Of a DNA stretch of 64,000 nucleotides, positions 26,682 to 36,203 are shown piece by piece. Under the pieces are notes generated by a model. The model was not told the DNA's origin. It saw only the letters and a list, made by a program, of their open reading frames with translations, and did no database searches. Origin of the DNA: Rhynchopus sp. YZ270_cl-10 (lineage: Eukaryota; Euglenozoa; Diplonemea; Diplonemida; Diplonemidae); assembly GCA_964035575.1 (NCBI GenBank), contig OZ037920.1, positions 248,001 to 312,000 on the forward strand, written 5' to 3'. Every line of letters starts with the position of its first letter. Positions within the stretch are counted from its first letter, which is position 1. Made by a program: the position numbers and the translations under genes.

Positions 26682-26905
26682 CCACCTGATTTTGGCTGAA
26701 ATTTTGGTAGTGGTTTAGTGGAGTCTGGGGGGGTTTAAAGTTGACTTGAAATACAAAGCCCTTCTTGTGAACAGTGTACCTTTTGGTATGACCGGGTGTA
26801 CAGTAGGTGGACACCCAATCAATCCATTTCGTGGTTTACCTCTGATTTAAATACCACCAAACACCACTAAATTCCTCCAAAATTTCAGGCAAAAAAATCA
26901 GGTGG
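26682..26905. mobile_element. TIR element carrying an R1 copy
   Basis: The left arm CCACCTGATTTTGGCTGAAA..TTTTGGTAGTGGTTTAGTGG is inverted at the right as CCACTAAATT..CCAAAATTTCAGG..AATCAGGTGG. The R1 repeat at 26739-26850 fills the centre. The R1 copy is either an insertion or the normal cargo. The intronic element at 389-473 has similar ends and lies next to an R1 copy. Confidence 0.6.
26739..26850 (+). repeat. R1 dispersed repeat (full length)
   Basis: TTGACTTGAAATACAAAGCC, CTTCTTGTGAACAGTGTACC, TTTTGGTATGACCGGGTGTA, GGTGGACACCC and ATCCATTTCGTGGTTTACCT are all present. This is one of the most complete copies. Confidence 0.75.
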
Positions 26906-27416
26906 GTTTTCAAAACAAAAGAGTGTGAAGGAGAAAAAGAGAAGGAGGAGAGAAAAAAAAAAGGGAGAAAATATTATTTTTTTACAGATGAATGGATACA
27001 GCTCAAATAGGGCACAATACACAATCCTCTATAAAAAAGAACACTTCTCTTTTTTTCTTTTCGTTTTCTTTTTGTATAAAAGAAAGTAGTGCTGTTTGTG
27101 GTGATTCGCACGATAAAAAATATGTGTGTTTTTTTACCCCTTCTGAAATGCTTTCTTTTGTTATCCCCATGCGGTATAAAAGAGGGCATAAAAGAGGAGA
27201 ACATAATGAAAACGTATCGGCAAAAAACCAATGCAAACCATTGTAACAGGTTTGGGTTGCTCTCTCTGCCTGGTGTTGTTTTTTTTTGAAAACTTCGACA
27301 ACGTGCACCCCCGCGAACGGGGCAATCCACGTGACCCGCCCTCCCCTGTTCACGTTTCGTTTTGATGGAAATGCTGTCCTTGTTTTAAAAAAACCCAAAA
27401 AATATTTTATTTTTTT

Positions 27417-28374
27417 GGGAAAACCTTTATTCGGCTCACAAAAAGTAATTTTTCCATCATTCGGCTCACAAAAAAAAATTAATCCATCATTCTATCAAAG
27501 TTACTATAATTTTTCCATCATTCGGTTCACAAAAGTTAATTTTTCCACCATTCTATCAATATTTTGCCAATTTTTCCATCATTCTATCAAAGTTTATTTT
27601 TCACTTTTTCGAAGAAATTTTTACCTTTGCGAAAAAAAATTGGGTGGGATTTTTTGCCCGTTTTTATAGGTTGTGAGAGGGGAAAATCCGTAGGTGACTG
27701 TTGCGCGAAGGTCACGCATGTCAGTAATCACACTATGTGCACCATAGTTTGCTACAATTCTCACGTTATCGCAGGTCGGGAGGCGACAGCGTCGACGATT
27801 CCTGTGCTGGCAACAGGGCTGTTGACATCGTCAGAGGTACAGGTGTGCTCAGGGTCGTGCTGGGTGATGCGACAACCATCACTGTCGTTCACCGCACACA
27901 CCCTCCATGCACACAAGGGTCATTCGGGTGCTTGTGCGGTTCGAGACGCGGAAGGAAAAATGTGGAGGATGAAGGAGGGCCTGCCACGTTACCGTCTCCT
28001 TCAGGTCATCCAAGCTGTTAAACTCGGCACCAGTGACCACTTGTCTTTGCATATTTAGCAAACAGTGTGTAATTTGTGACCCTGGAAATATAAATTTTTC
28101 GAAAAATGCAAAAAAAATGCCCCGTTTTTCCTCAAAAAATCCCGCTCAATTTTTTTTTTTCCAAACGTAAAAATTTCTTCGAAAAAGTGAAAAATAAACT
28201 TTGATAGAATGATGGAAAAATTGGCAAAATATTGATAGAATGGTGGAAAAATTAACTTTTTTGAGCCGAATGAAGGAAAAATTATAGTAACTTTGATAGA
28301 ATGATGGATTAATTTTTTTTTGTGAGCCGAATGATGGAAAAATTACTTTTTGTGAGCCGAATAAAGGTTTTCCC
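27417..28374. mobile_element. Mutator-like (MULE) element with long TIRs and 9-bp target duplication
   Basis: 958 bp. The ends are inverted repeats of about 260 bp starting GGGAAAACCTTTATTCGGCT and built of sub-repeats (TTTTTCCATCATTCGGCTCAC, ATTCTATCAAAGTT). The nine bases on each side are identical (TATTTTTTT, 27408-27416 and 28375-28383), the target-site length of Mutator elements. The 435-bp unique core carries a transposase-like remnant on the minus strand. Confidence 0.7.
27761..28061 (-). pseudogene. MULE transposase N-terminal remnant
   Basis: The frame 28061-27879 reads MLNMQRQVVTGAEF, NSLDDLKETV and FSFRVSNRTSTRMTLVC..GVC. This matches the start of MuDR-type DNA-binding domains (F-x-S-L-x-x-L-K..., then a C-x4-C pair). 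After a one-base shift the adjacent frame (about 27885-27761) continues with DGCRITQHDPEHTCTSDD, giving the His-x-Cys end of the same zinc module. The core is far too short for a whole transposase, so the element is a non-autonomous derivative that kept a 5' fragment. Confidence 0.5.
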
Positions 28375-28484
28375 TATTTTTTTTTGCTGTTTATTTTCGC
28401 ACTTTTGCAAGATAGAAGGAGATACAAAATAGATACAGAGAGAGACAAAAAAAGGAAGAAAAAGTTGAAATACATGAAAATAGT

Positions 28485-28570
28485 AGTTGAAACGTGCTAA
28501 AAAAACGCACCTCAGTCGAGCTCATGCAAAAAAGGGTGGGGACGTGGGGTGTTCCGTACCGTACGAGAAC
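28485..28570 (+). repeat. R4 dispersed repeat
   Basis: AGTTGAAACGTGCTAAAAAA, CGCACCTCAGTCGAGCTCAT, GCAAAAAAGG, then GTTCCGTACCGTACGAGAAC. It stands directly before the TIR element at 28610. Confidence 0.6.
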
Positions 28571-28609
28571 GAATATGCTGCTATAGTGCATACACAATCT
28601 AAAAAAAGA

Positions 28610-28788
28610 ACCGACATTGCGAGGTGGGGTGTTATGCCACGTATGCATCACTCCTCTTAAGACCAGGCAAGGCATGCTTAAGAGCGACTCTAAAGAGTCG
28701 GTATCATGGGACTTTGTCTTACGGCCGATCGAATTTGAGACGTGATAAGAGGCGTACCTCTTATACCCCACGTCGCAATGTCGGCCGA
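28610..28788. mobile_element. 179-bp palindromic MITE
   Basis: The ends CCGACATTGCGAGGTGGGGT and ACCCCACGTCGCAATGTCGG are inverted repeats with two mismatches. The centre contains a perfect small hairpin, CGACTCT-AA-AGAGTCG. It is non-coding. Confidence 0.7.
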
Positions 28789-29816
28789 CAAAAAAAAAAA
28801 GGATTTTTCTGGAAAAAGAGAAAAAAAAGACAATCGTATTCGATTCTCTTTGAAAACTTCGGTTGGTATTAGTGTAAAACACCTGAAGATGCGTGACACC
28901 ATAACTCTCATTTTGCTTCTTTTTTTTTTACTCGAACTCTCATTTCTCCAATGCACCCTAGCCCCTGGAGGATCAGGGAGGAAAAAATTGTCAGGGTATC
29001 AATCCAGCTTTTTTTGTGTGACTTTGTTATTTTTGCGTTTGCAACACATAAAATAAAAGAAAAGGAAAACATGACGTTCACTTCAGAAATAATTTTGTTG
29101 TTTTTTTTTAAAAAATATTTTTGAGTGCGGACAACCCAGGGGGTGTGCTTCACTGTGCTTTTTAACAAGAAAGAAAATATGGGACGAATCCCGCTAGGTT
29201 GAGCAATGACGGGACGATATTGGAAATCGCACGGCGGTAAAGTAAAATGACTCGTGGTTTTTCACTGTTGTAAGCCAAGTGGCGAAAACCATAAGTGAAT
29301 CCGCAAGTCAAATAATTTACATTTCACCGTCGTGCAGGGAGGGGACGTATGGAGTCGCCTCAGAAGAGTGTATTCTCCCTTGGCTGAAACCACACTGCAT
29401 TCCACCCACCCAAAGAAAAAAAATGAAAAGCGTTTTTTTTCTCTTAAAGAACACAATTTCATGTCCTAACAGTTTCTTTCAAACGAAAAAAACTCATTTT
29501 TTTTTTTTTTTTGAACTTCTTTTTTGTGATATTTGCAATAACCACTTTCTTTTCCAAAAAAATTGAAAATCAGTGAAAGAACCAACCCCCTTTTTTTCCA
29601 CACAAGATTTTTTTCGGTGTGTATAAAATTCTCTTGCTTTTTTTCTCCCTCTCTGAAACTCAATCATTTTCTTTTAATTTTTTTCTTTCAAAAACACAAA
29701 AAAACAACAAATGCAACGAGGTCAGATGTTAATCTGCCTACTGAATGTCACATCTAGGATTTTGCATGATGTTTTTTGGGTGGAAAGTAAAGAGGGGGTA
29801 TTAGTGACGACTATAT

Positions 29817-30045
29817 TGTGATAATTGCCCTATCACAATCGGTGTGATCACCCAAACGGATTCTCCGTGGTTCCCCCGAAGGTGCTCCGCAAATCTTAAT
29901 ATAGCCCGAAACAGTTCTTCCGTGGTTCTTCCGTGGGTTGTCCGTACCCCCTGAATCACACCAACAATACATAAAACAAATCACAATACAGCTGTATTGT
30001 GTGTATTATGTATTCTGACAGGGCAATTATCACAATACATCCAAC
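29817..30045. mobile_element. palindromic MITE interrupted by a second MITE
   Basis: The outer element is ATTGTGATAATTGCCCTATC..ACAAT (29817-29840) and CAATACATAAAAC...ATAGG-like GACAGGGCAATTATCACAATA (29964-30045). It is the same family as 7147-7226. A GGTGTGATCA...TGAATCACACC element (29841-29963) sits between the halves. This fixes the order of events: the ATAATTGCCC family was present first. Confidence 0.65.
29841..29963. mobile_element. GGTGTGATCA...TCACACC MITE (inserted copy)
   Basis: A 123-base copy with two internal CCGTGGTTC modules. It is longer than the 22345-22412 copy by about one module, so the family has an internal tandem structure. Confidence 0.6.
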
Positions 30046-30930
30046 CACTTAGGTGTAAGAGAGAGGCGAAATACGTCAAATAAGCCTATCATTGGTCTTC
30101 GTATTGAAACATCTATTTTGGTGTTGTGTTGACAAAAAAACAAAAAAAAAAAAAAAAACGCAAGTATTACACACAACGGTGAAGTAAATGAGTCAAAATG
30201 AAGGCAGTTGGGGAAAAGGAAGAAGGCTTCTGATCTGTGTGGGCCTACTGTTTTATTTTCGTTTATCACGCTCTTAGGGGGAAAAAAAATGGTAAAAAAA
30301 AAATAAGCGAGCGATGTAGAAAAGAAAAAAAAAATGGTTTCGTTTTTTGCTCCCCTTGTTGCGGGCAAAAAGGAACACAGACAAAAAAAGTAAGGATTTT
30401 TTTTTTTTTTTTGAAAAATCTTGCATAAGTTGGGGAACAATACACCCCCCCTTGAGGGGATGAATTCCTTACCTCGATACAATTTTTTTTTTCTTTGCTT
30501 TTATGGACTAAATGAAATGCTGCATAAAATACAGAAGAGAACAAATAAAATTGAAAAGGGAACCTTGAGATATGAATTGAAAATCCTGTAATGAATTCCG
30601 GAAAAGGAATTGAAAAAAACTGGAAATACAAAACTCCTCTCGTGACAGCTGTACCTTAAAAAAAAAAGAGAAAAAAAAGAAGAAGAAGAACACAAGGACG
30701 GTATGCAGGGATGGATCTGCTTCGCGTGCATAGCTCGCCTTTTCAGAAAAGGAGGGGGGGAAACAGAAAAAGGAAAAAAAAAAAAAAGAAGGGGAAAAAA
30801 AAGAACAGAGGATGAAAAAAGGATTTGTCCACTTACTCTTCGTAAGGAACGGCCCTCTATTCTAAAAAAGGGTAAATGAAGGATGAGTAAAGTTGGAAGA
30901 AATGGGATTTTTTTTTTTTTTGAAAAGATG

Positions 30931-31321
30931 AAACATGGATGTACAAAGTACTTGATTACTTTTTTTCACTTTTTTTGGTGTACTTCAAGTACTTGATCGA
31001 TTTAAAAAAAAAAGAAAAAAATATTTTTTTCTTGCTTCAAGTACTTTTTTTCCTTCAAGTACTTTCACTTTTTTTGTACTTGATTACTTTTTTTGTTGCA
31101 TCAAGTACTTGAATTGGCAAAAAAAGTAAAAAAAATGGAAAAGTACTTGAATTTATTCAAGTACTTTTCCATTTTTTTGCCGAATCAAGTACTTGATGCA
31201 AAAAAAAAAGTAATCAAGTAAAAAAAAAAAAAAAAAACGGGTCAAGTACTTGAAGTATCAAGTACTGGGATTTTTCTACTTTTTTTTACTTTCTGGAAAA
31301 AAGTACTTTGTACATCCATGA
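30931..31321. mobile_element. foldback element full of CAAGTACTTG palindromes
   Basis: The ends CATGGATGTACAAAGTACTT and AAGTACTTTGTACATCCATG are perfect inverted repeats of 20 bases. Between them AAGTACTT, often within TCAAGTACTTGA, occurs about ten more times. It is separated by T runs on the left and A runs on the right, so the whole 390 bp can fold back. The centre is AAAAGTACTTGAATT / ATTCAAGTACTTTT. It is non-coding. Confidence 0.7.
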
Positions 31322-31439
31322 TGAAAGAGCCTCGTGGAAAAAAATTGGAGAAAGAAAAAAGAGGGGGAAAACAGCATGAAATGGGTTGGTTTTGCTTTGT
31401 TTTGGTTTCATCCTTTTTTTTTTTTTTTTGACAAAAAGT

Positions 31440-31490
31440 TGGAGTGTAGTTGCCTCGGTTGTGTTGCCACAGTTGATGCAATCTCCACTG
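31440..31490 (+). repeat. second copy of the 8034-8090 repeat
   Basis: GGAGTGTAGTTGCCTCGGTT followed by GTGTTGCCACAGTTGATGCA and ATCTCCACTGT, same orientation as the copy in kinesin-9 intron 3. Confidence 0.6.
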
Positions 31491-31655
31491 TCCGTGAGTT
31501 TTTTTCTTCTTTTCCGCAAAGGAAAATCACTAAGAGTTTTTGATGACATGGAAAAAAAAGAGGAAAAAAAAAAAAAGAGCGAGAAGCTGAATGTGCAAAA
31601 TGCTTCACAATGGCGGACGCCGACACAGTCATTGAATGACAAGAAAAAAAAAGGT

Positions 31656-31925
31656 TACCGTTCTGGATATTGAAGGTTTTAACACAAAAAAAAAAAAAGT
31701 TTTTTTGAAAACTTGGTTGTTTTAGTGTAGACACCCGAAGATGAACTCCACTATACTACACGCTTCTAGGTAATGCCCGAATTGCTCCAGGCGATGGTCT
31801 TTGCGGTGCGCAGCCGTCCACGGTCGGGTGGGCACTTCCATCCACCGTCGGGTGGGCGAGTCAGAGGGTGCAGTTACCGTTCTGGATATTGAAGGTTTTA
31901 ACACAAAAAAAAAGTTTTTTTTTCT
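31656..31925 (+). repeat. local duplication around an R2 copy
   Basis: TTACCGTTCTGGATATTGAA..GGTTTTAACAC plus an A run is present at 31656-31698 and 31875-31915. Between them lie an R2 copy (31704-31755) and a tandem pair of CCGTCGGGTGGGC-type units (31815-31860). Confidence 0.65.
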
Positions 31926-32857
31926 TGAAAGTGTAGTTCTCAAATGTGCACAAAAAAAAAAGTGCCATCGGCGATACACTCAATTTTCACTTTACGAAAG
32001 ACGATCTCGAACATCAAATCAAAATAAAGGAATGTTGATAACATTCCGATACCTCTGAAATGCAATCACCTCAAGCTTTTCTAAGACACATACCGAAAAA
32101 CCCACCTTTTTTTGACAATTGAATTGAAGAAAAAAAATCAGAATTTGGAAGAAAAAAAGAAGGGGGGGAAAAAAAACGAGATGTGCGGTGTTTGACTGCA
32201 ACATCCCTTTTTTATTTGCGTGTGGGGTTGGGTAGTTGGCTTGGGAATTGAAAGTGGAAAGGGGGGGAGTAAAAGGTCAGATAAATAACCATCACGTGCT
32301 TTTCGGCAGTTCTGGTCTAGTTTCTGCATCGAATAAGGGGGGAAAAGGTTAAACAGTCTTTTTTTGTTTTGTCATTTTTTCTTGTGAACAAACGAAACAG
32401 AGCTCTGTAATGAAAACACGAAGGAACATGAATGATCCATTCAACGTGCATTGTAAAGCGACAAATTTTTGGACAAAAAAAAAAAAAAATGACAAAAAAA
32501 ACCAATGAAAAATATGAACCTGCATAACAGATACATCTACTGAAAGAGGGATGACGAAGAGGGCTGAGTCCTTCTTGTTTTAAAAAAAGATGAGGGTTTT
32601 TTTTTGGGGGGGTTAAAAAATGAAAAGTCAAGAAAGAAAAAGGGTCAAATTCGTGCAACAAAATAACGACTCAATTGACGCTTTTTCGGCAACAGAAATG
32701 TAGAGGTTTTTTTTTTTTTTTTTTTTTTTGCTAAAACGAATTGCAGCCCCATGACAGGGGCGGGTTTTTTTCAAAGCCAAGTTGGAACGAACAACATATT
32801 TTTTTTTTTTGAAACTCTTTTTTTTTTTCCTTCCTCCCTCACCTCCACCTCTCCCCT

Positions 32858-33628
32858 TTAGGTGGACACCGATGTGTCCTCAGTGTAGACGATGTCGTTA
32901 ATGTAATGCGTGGTGTTGCCCTCATCCGAGGAGCAGTCCGACATCTTGCGGTACACGAGCCCCTCTTCCTGCGAGCTTGCGACCACCACGGGGACAGTCG
33001 AGACACCACAGGAGTCGGCTCCATACGGTTCGTAGCGGAAGAAGGCGTTGGGTGTAGGGGTCGAGCAGTCCGACGACGGTCCTGGGGAGGAGGACAGACT
33101 GAGGGACATGCCCTGGAGCTGTGGGAGGTCCATCTGCCCGCTGAGGGAGTGCTGGAGCGGGGTCAGGCCACGCTGCGCCGGGGTGTTGTAGACGGTGCTG
33201 GAGTCGTCCATGGTCGACTGCGCGTCTGTGAAGGAGCTGTTCATAGTGTCCTCCATGCGGTCTTCATGCATGAACGTTCCTGCCGATGGGGTAGGCACAA
33301 TGTAAACGGTCTGCGCCACCAGGCCGGAGGAGGTCCTGCGGAGGAGGTTGCTGCCTGAGAGCACCATGCCGCTGGTCAGGCTCTTCTCGTGGTCGCCGTG
33401 GGCGAAGACGCAGCGTTCGCCGTAGGGGCACTCGAGGCCGTTGGCCCAGTTGCGGCAGATCTTCGTCTTGTACTTCGTCTTGTCGATGGCGCCGGTGCGC
33501 TCGTCGTCGGTCGGGGGAACAGATGGGGCACGGATGAGGATGGCCTGCGACTGCGGTGTTGCGTACGCAGACTGCTCAAGCTCGATGGGGCTGTACTGCA
33601 GGGGTGCCTCGGGTTGGGGCATTTGCAT
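32858..33628 (-). CDS. CCCH zinc-finger RNA-binding protein
   Basis: 256 residues from the Met of MQMPQPEAP. I chose this start because CCCCCCACAG ends at 33635, leaving a six-base leader; the longer frame upstream would read through that acceptor. A single zinc finger of the C-x8-C-x5-C-x3-H type (CRNWANGLEC, PYGERC, VFAH) lies near residues 58-78, preceded by KYKTK as in the tristetraprolin (ZFP36) family. The rest is Ser/Thr/Pro-rich and acidic with no other domain. Such proteins bind AU-rich or similar elements in mRNA and control stability or translation, a main level of gene control in organisms that transcribe polycistronically. The acceptor could instead be that of a cis-intron with an undetected first exon. 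Confidence 0.8.
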   Translation of the reverse strand: MQMPQPEAPLQYSPIELEQSAYATPQSQAILIRAPSVPPTDDERTGAIDKTKYKTKICRNWANGLECPYGERCVFAHGDHEKSLTSGMVLSGSNLLRRTSSGLVAQTVYIVPTPSAGTFMHEDRMEDTMNSSFTDAQSTMDDSSTVYNTPAQRGLTPLQHSLSGQMDLPQLQGMSLSLSSSPGPSSDCSTPTPNAFFRYEPYGADSCGVSTVPVVVASSQEEGLVYRKMSDCSSDEGNTTHYINDIVYTEDTSVST

Positions 33629-33901
33629 GTCCTCCTGTGGGGGGTGTGGGAGATAAATGGTGATGAAACTCAAGAAGTTGAAATGTGCTAAAACGCAGCT
33701 CGGTCGGTGAAAAAAAAAAAAAAAAAAAAAGGTGGGGGAAACGAGCGATCCGTACCGTAAGAGAACGGAGGCGGATCACAACCGCTCAATCCACACAATC
33801 TCTTTGCCTAAACGGCCTGCTACACTGGAGCATAGTGGGGACTCTAAGGACGATGTTCCCATCGCTCAGTTCAACAAACGCGCATTTACCATCCAAAGAA
33901 A

Positions 33902-33997
33902 AGGCTTGAAATACAACAGCCCACTCGTGAACAATGTACCTTTGGTACACGACTGGCTGTATCGGGGGTGGACCCCACATCCATTTCGTGATTCACA
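33902..33997 (+). repeat. R1 dispersed repeat (full length)
   Basis: CTTGAAATACAACAGCCCAC, TCGTGAACAATGTACCTTTG, GTACACGACTGGCTG, GGGGTGGACCC and ATCCATTTCGTGATTCACAT. It lies just beyond an R4 copy, 5' of the CCCH gene. Confidence 0.7.
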
Positions 33998-35890
33998 TCA
34001 AAAAGTTTATACAACGAAAGAAAGTAACAATTCAACTATCTGTTCTTCTCCGTTCACCTCTGAAGTCGCAGCAGAACTGCTTCAACAAAGTTGCCATGGG
34101 TGGTGGGTGATGGGCCATACCATAGGGGCGGAGACCGGGGCAGCGTTCACGGCCTGCATAGTTTTAAAGAGCTTTGTGCGAAGAAAGAGTAAGGTCGGGA
34201 AAACTACTTTGAGCGGAAGCTCTGTGTTTCGCGAAGGCAAAAAGAAACGGGCAAAAAAAAAAAAGAAGATTTTTTTTCCAAGATCAACGGCAAAGAAGAA
34301 TGCAAAACAAAAGAATCAAAACAAAAGCAGGCAGGAGCAATCTGTTTTTTGTGGGTGCAGGTTGTTTTGTGTTTATAATGAATTAGTCTGAGAGGTGACC
34401 ATTCTTCATCACACACTCGGTTGAATGTGAGTATAATGTGTGAGTGTGATTATAATCTGTTAACTTCTCTTCAGATGGAAGCAAGAACGCTCCAAAAAGC
34501 TGCGTCTTGAAAAAGTGTATTCGAGTTGCAAATCAGGGCCCTTCCCCCTTTCCCTCCCTTTTCCCTCCCTTTTCCACCTCAAAGTACTAACAGGGCACGA
34601 AACACATCAGAAAACATACTACCCATGGAACCATGCGAAGAACATTGCAACCACAATGGACGATTTTCAGAATCATGAATCAAGTAAATCAAGGATGCAT
34701 AAAGCGAAAACATTTTGTAATGACAAAAAATACAGGACGCGGAGGAGAACATCGTGAATGTATAGAAAGGGAGTGGAGAAAGTGAAAAGGAGCGCTGTAT
34801 GTGTGAAGGAAGAGAGCGGGGAGGAGCAAAGCAACAGCAGTCAGGCTCATTAAATCAGTATATGTTGTGACGAAGCACCGAAAGGAAACAGAGAACTGTC
34901 CCCCTACTATCGTTCTGCATAAGTTTGTCATCATTCTGCTTTTCGCGAAGGTGTTTGAAAATTTGGAAGTGTTGTTGTCTGGTCAAAATGATCCATGACA
35001 GAGCAGCGCATAAGTCCCCCGGTATTGCTCAACACAGAGGCGTGATTATTGCACCTGCCGAGGAGCTTGCTAAGACTACGAAAGCGAACTGACAACGCAA
35101 GCAATACTGTACTCTGGGGTCGAGAAAAGAGCTAGATTCTAAGAAAAAGAAGAACAAAATAATAAATAGCCACACTGACCACTGCCCGGAAGACCCGTCG
35201 CAATGGCAAATATATTAAAAACTTTCCAGTGTGATGATCCAGATGCAGAAGAGGGTGAGTGTCTTCATGCATAGTGGATGCGATGAAGACACCCCTCGAG
35301 AAGGCTTTGCGGACCCTCTCTACGGCCAGGTCATAAGACACTCCACAGTTTTTGTCGCAGAATTACCTCCACTCCACATCTCCCTGATGGACTACACAAT
35401 GAACGTATCGGTTTCGTGTGCAAAACGCAACAAAAAAAGAAGAAAAAAAATGTCAAAGAAAAAACCCCCCCAATTCCTTTTTTTAACATATAAAACTCTC
35501 GTTGTACAAAACTCTAACTATTGCGGTTAAAAAAAAAAGACCAAAACAAACTGTTTCTTTTTAAAAAGCTGGGAAAGGGTGGGAAGTCTTTTTGTGTGTT
35601 CTTCATTAAAACAAAAGACACACAAACAAAAAAAAAAATGCTTTTTGAAAGATGAACCTCGCCATCTTCACAAATCCGCAAAAAGAAAAAAGCACACATC
35701 TCTGATACACTGGGAGGTGTACTACTAATCGTCTATTTTTCTTCTTTCTTTGAAAAATTTGGTTGTATTAGTGTAGCCACCCTAGAGTCTGCTCCACTAT
35801 CTTCCTTCTTTCTCTTTAGCTAGCACATTGAAAGCAAATATATTGAGTAGCTCAGAGCAAAACCGCATTGCCTCATTGTAAGAAACTAAA

Positions 35891-35961
35891 ACCCTTTAGA
35901 GGTTCGAAAGATCTGCTTCTCTGTATGCAAAACGGAAGCTCCGCCACTGAGCTAAGATAAG
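35891..35961 (-). pseudogene. tRNA-Ala(UGC)-like relic
   Basis: The minus strand shows a good A-box-like D arm (TTAGCTCAGTGGCGGAGC), a plausible anticodon loop TTTGCAT (anticodon TGC) on a stem with one mismatch, and TTCGAA at the T-loop position. The T stem and acceptor stem pair poorly, so it is a decayed tRNA gene or a tRNA-derived fragment rather than a working gene. Confidence 0.35.
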
Positions 35962-36203
35962 AGTTCCCGTCAATAACCCTATTCACCTTTTACACTCTGT
36001 GGATTTGTCAAAGAAAGAAACTCAACGTAGACCGCGAAATGGAAGTAAGCTGGGCGGAGGGTGGGCGTGGCGTGGATATATTCTGTTGCGACACGTGATT
36101 TTTCCAAGTTTTCAAAGAAAAATTTAAAAAAAAAAAAAGTTGAAAGTGCAAACACCTCGCATTTCATCGCATATCGAAAGACAACCTCGAATCTATTAGA
36201 CAA

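Larger units (their letters stand above)
21951..32857. other. 11-kb gene desert built of repeats and transposon relics
   Basis: No protein gene could be supported here on either strand. The identifiable parts are listed separately: MITEs, two foldback elements, an R1-bearing TIR element, a Mutator-like element, a palindromic MITE, a nested MITE pair and an AAGTACTT-repeat foldback. The rest is A/T homopolymer-rich filler with R2 and R4 copies. Confidence 0.6.
33637..36203. other. intergenic spacer; R4, R1, R2 and a tRNA-like relic
   Basis: R4 lies at 33676-33790, R1 at 33902-33997 and R2 at 35751-35810. A + strand frame of 219 codons (33732-34391) runs through the repeats and has a Lys-rich A-run end, so I do not regard it as a gene. 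Nothing else is recognisable. Confidence 0.5.

Noticed and set aside
27564-28058. + strand frame across the Mutator-like element core
   Set aside because: The minus strand carries the transposase-like motifs; the + frame begins in the terminal repeat and has no match I recognise.
33732-34391. 219-codon + strand frame
   Set aside because: It runs through R4 and R1 repeats and ends in a Lys-rich A-run translation. Composition and position (opposite strand to all genes) argue against a gene.
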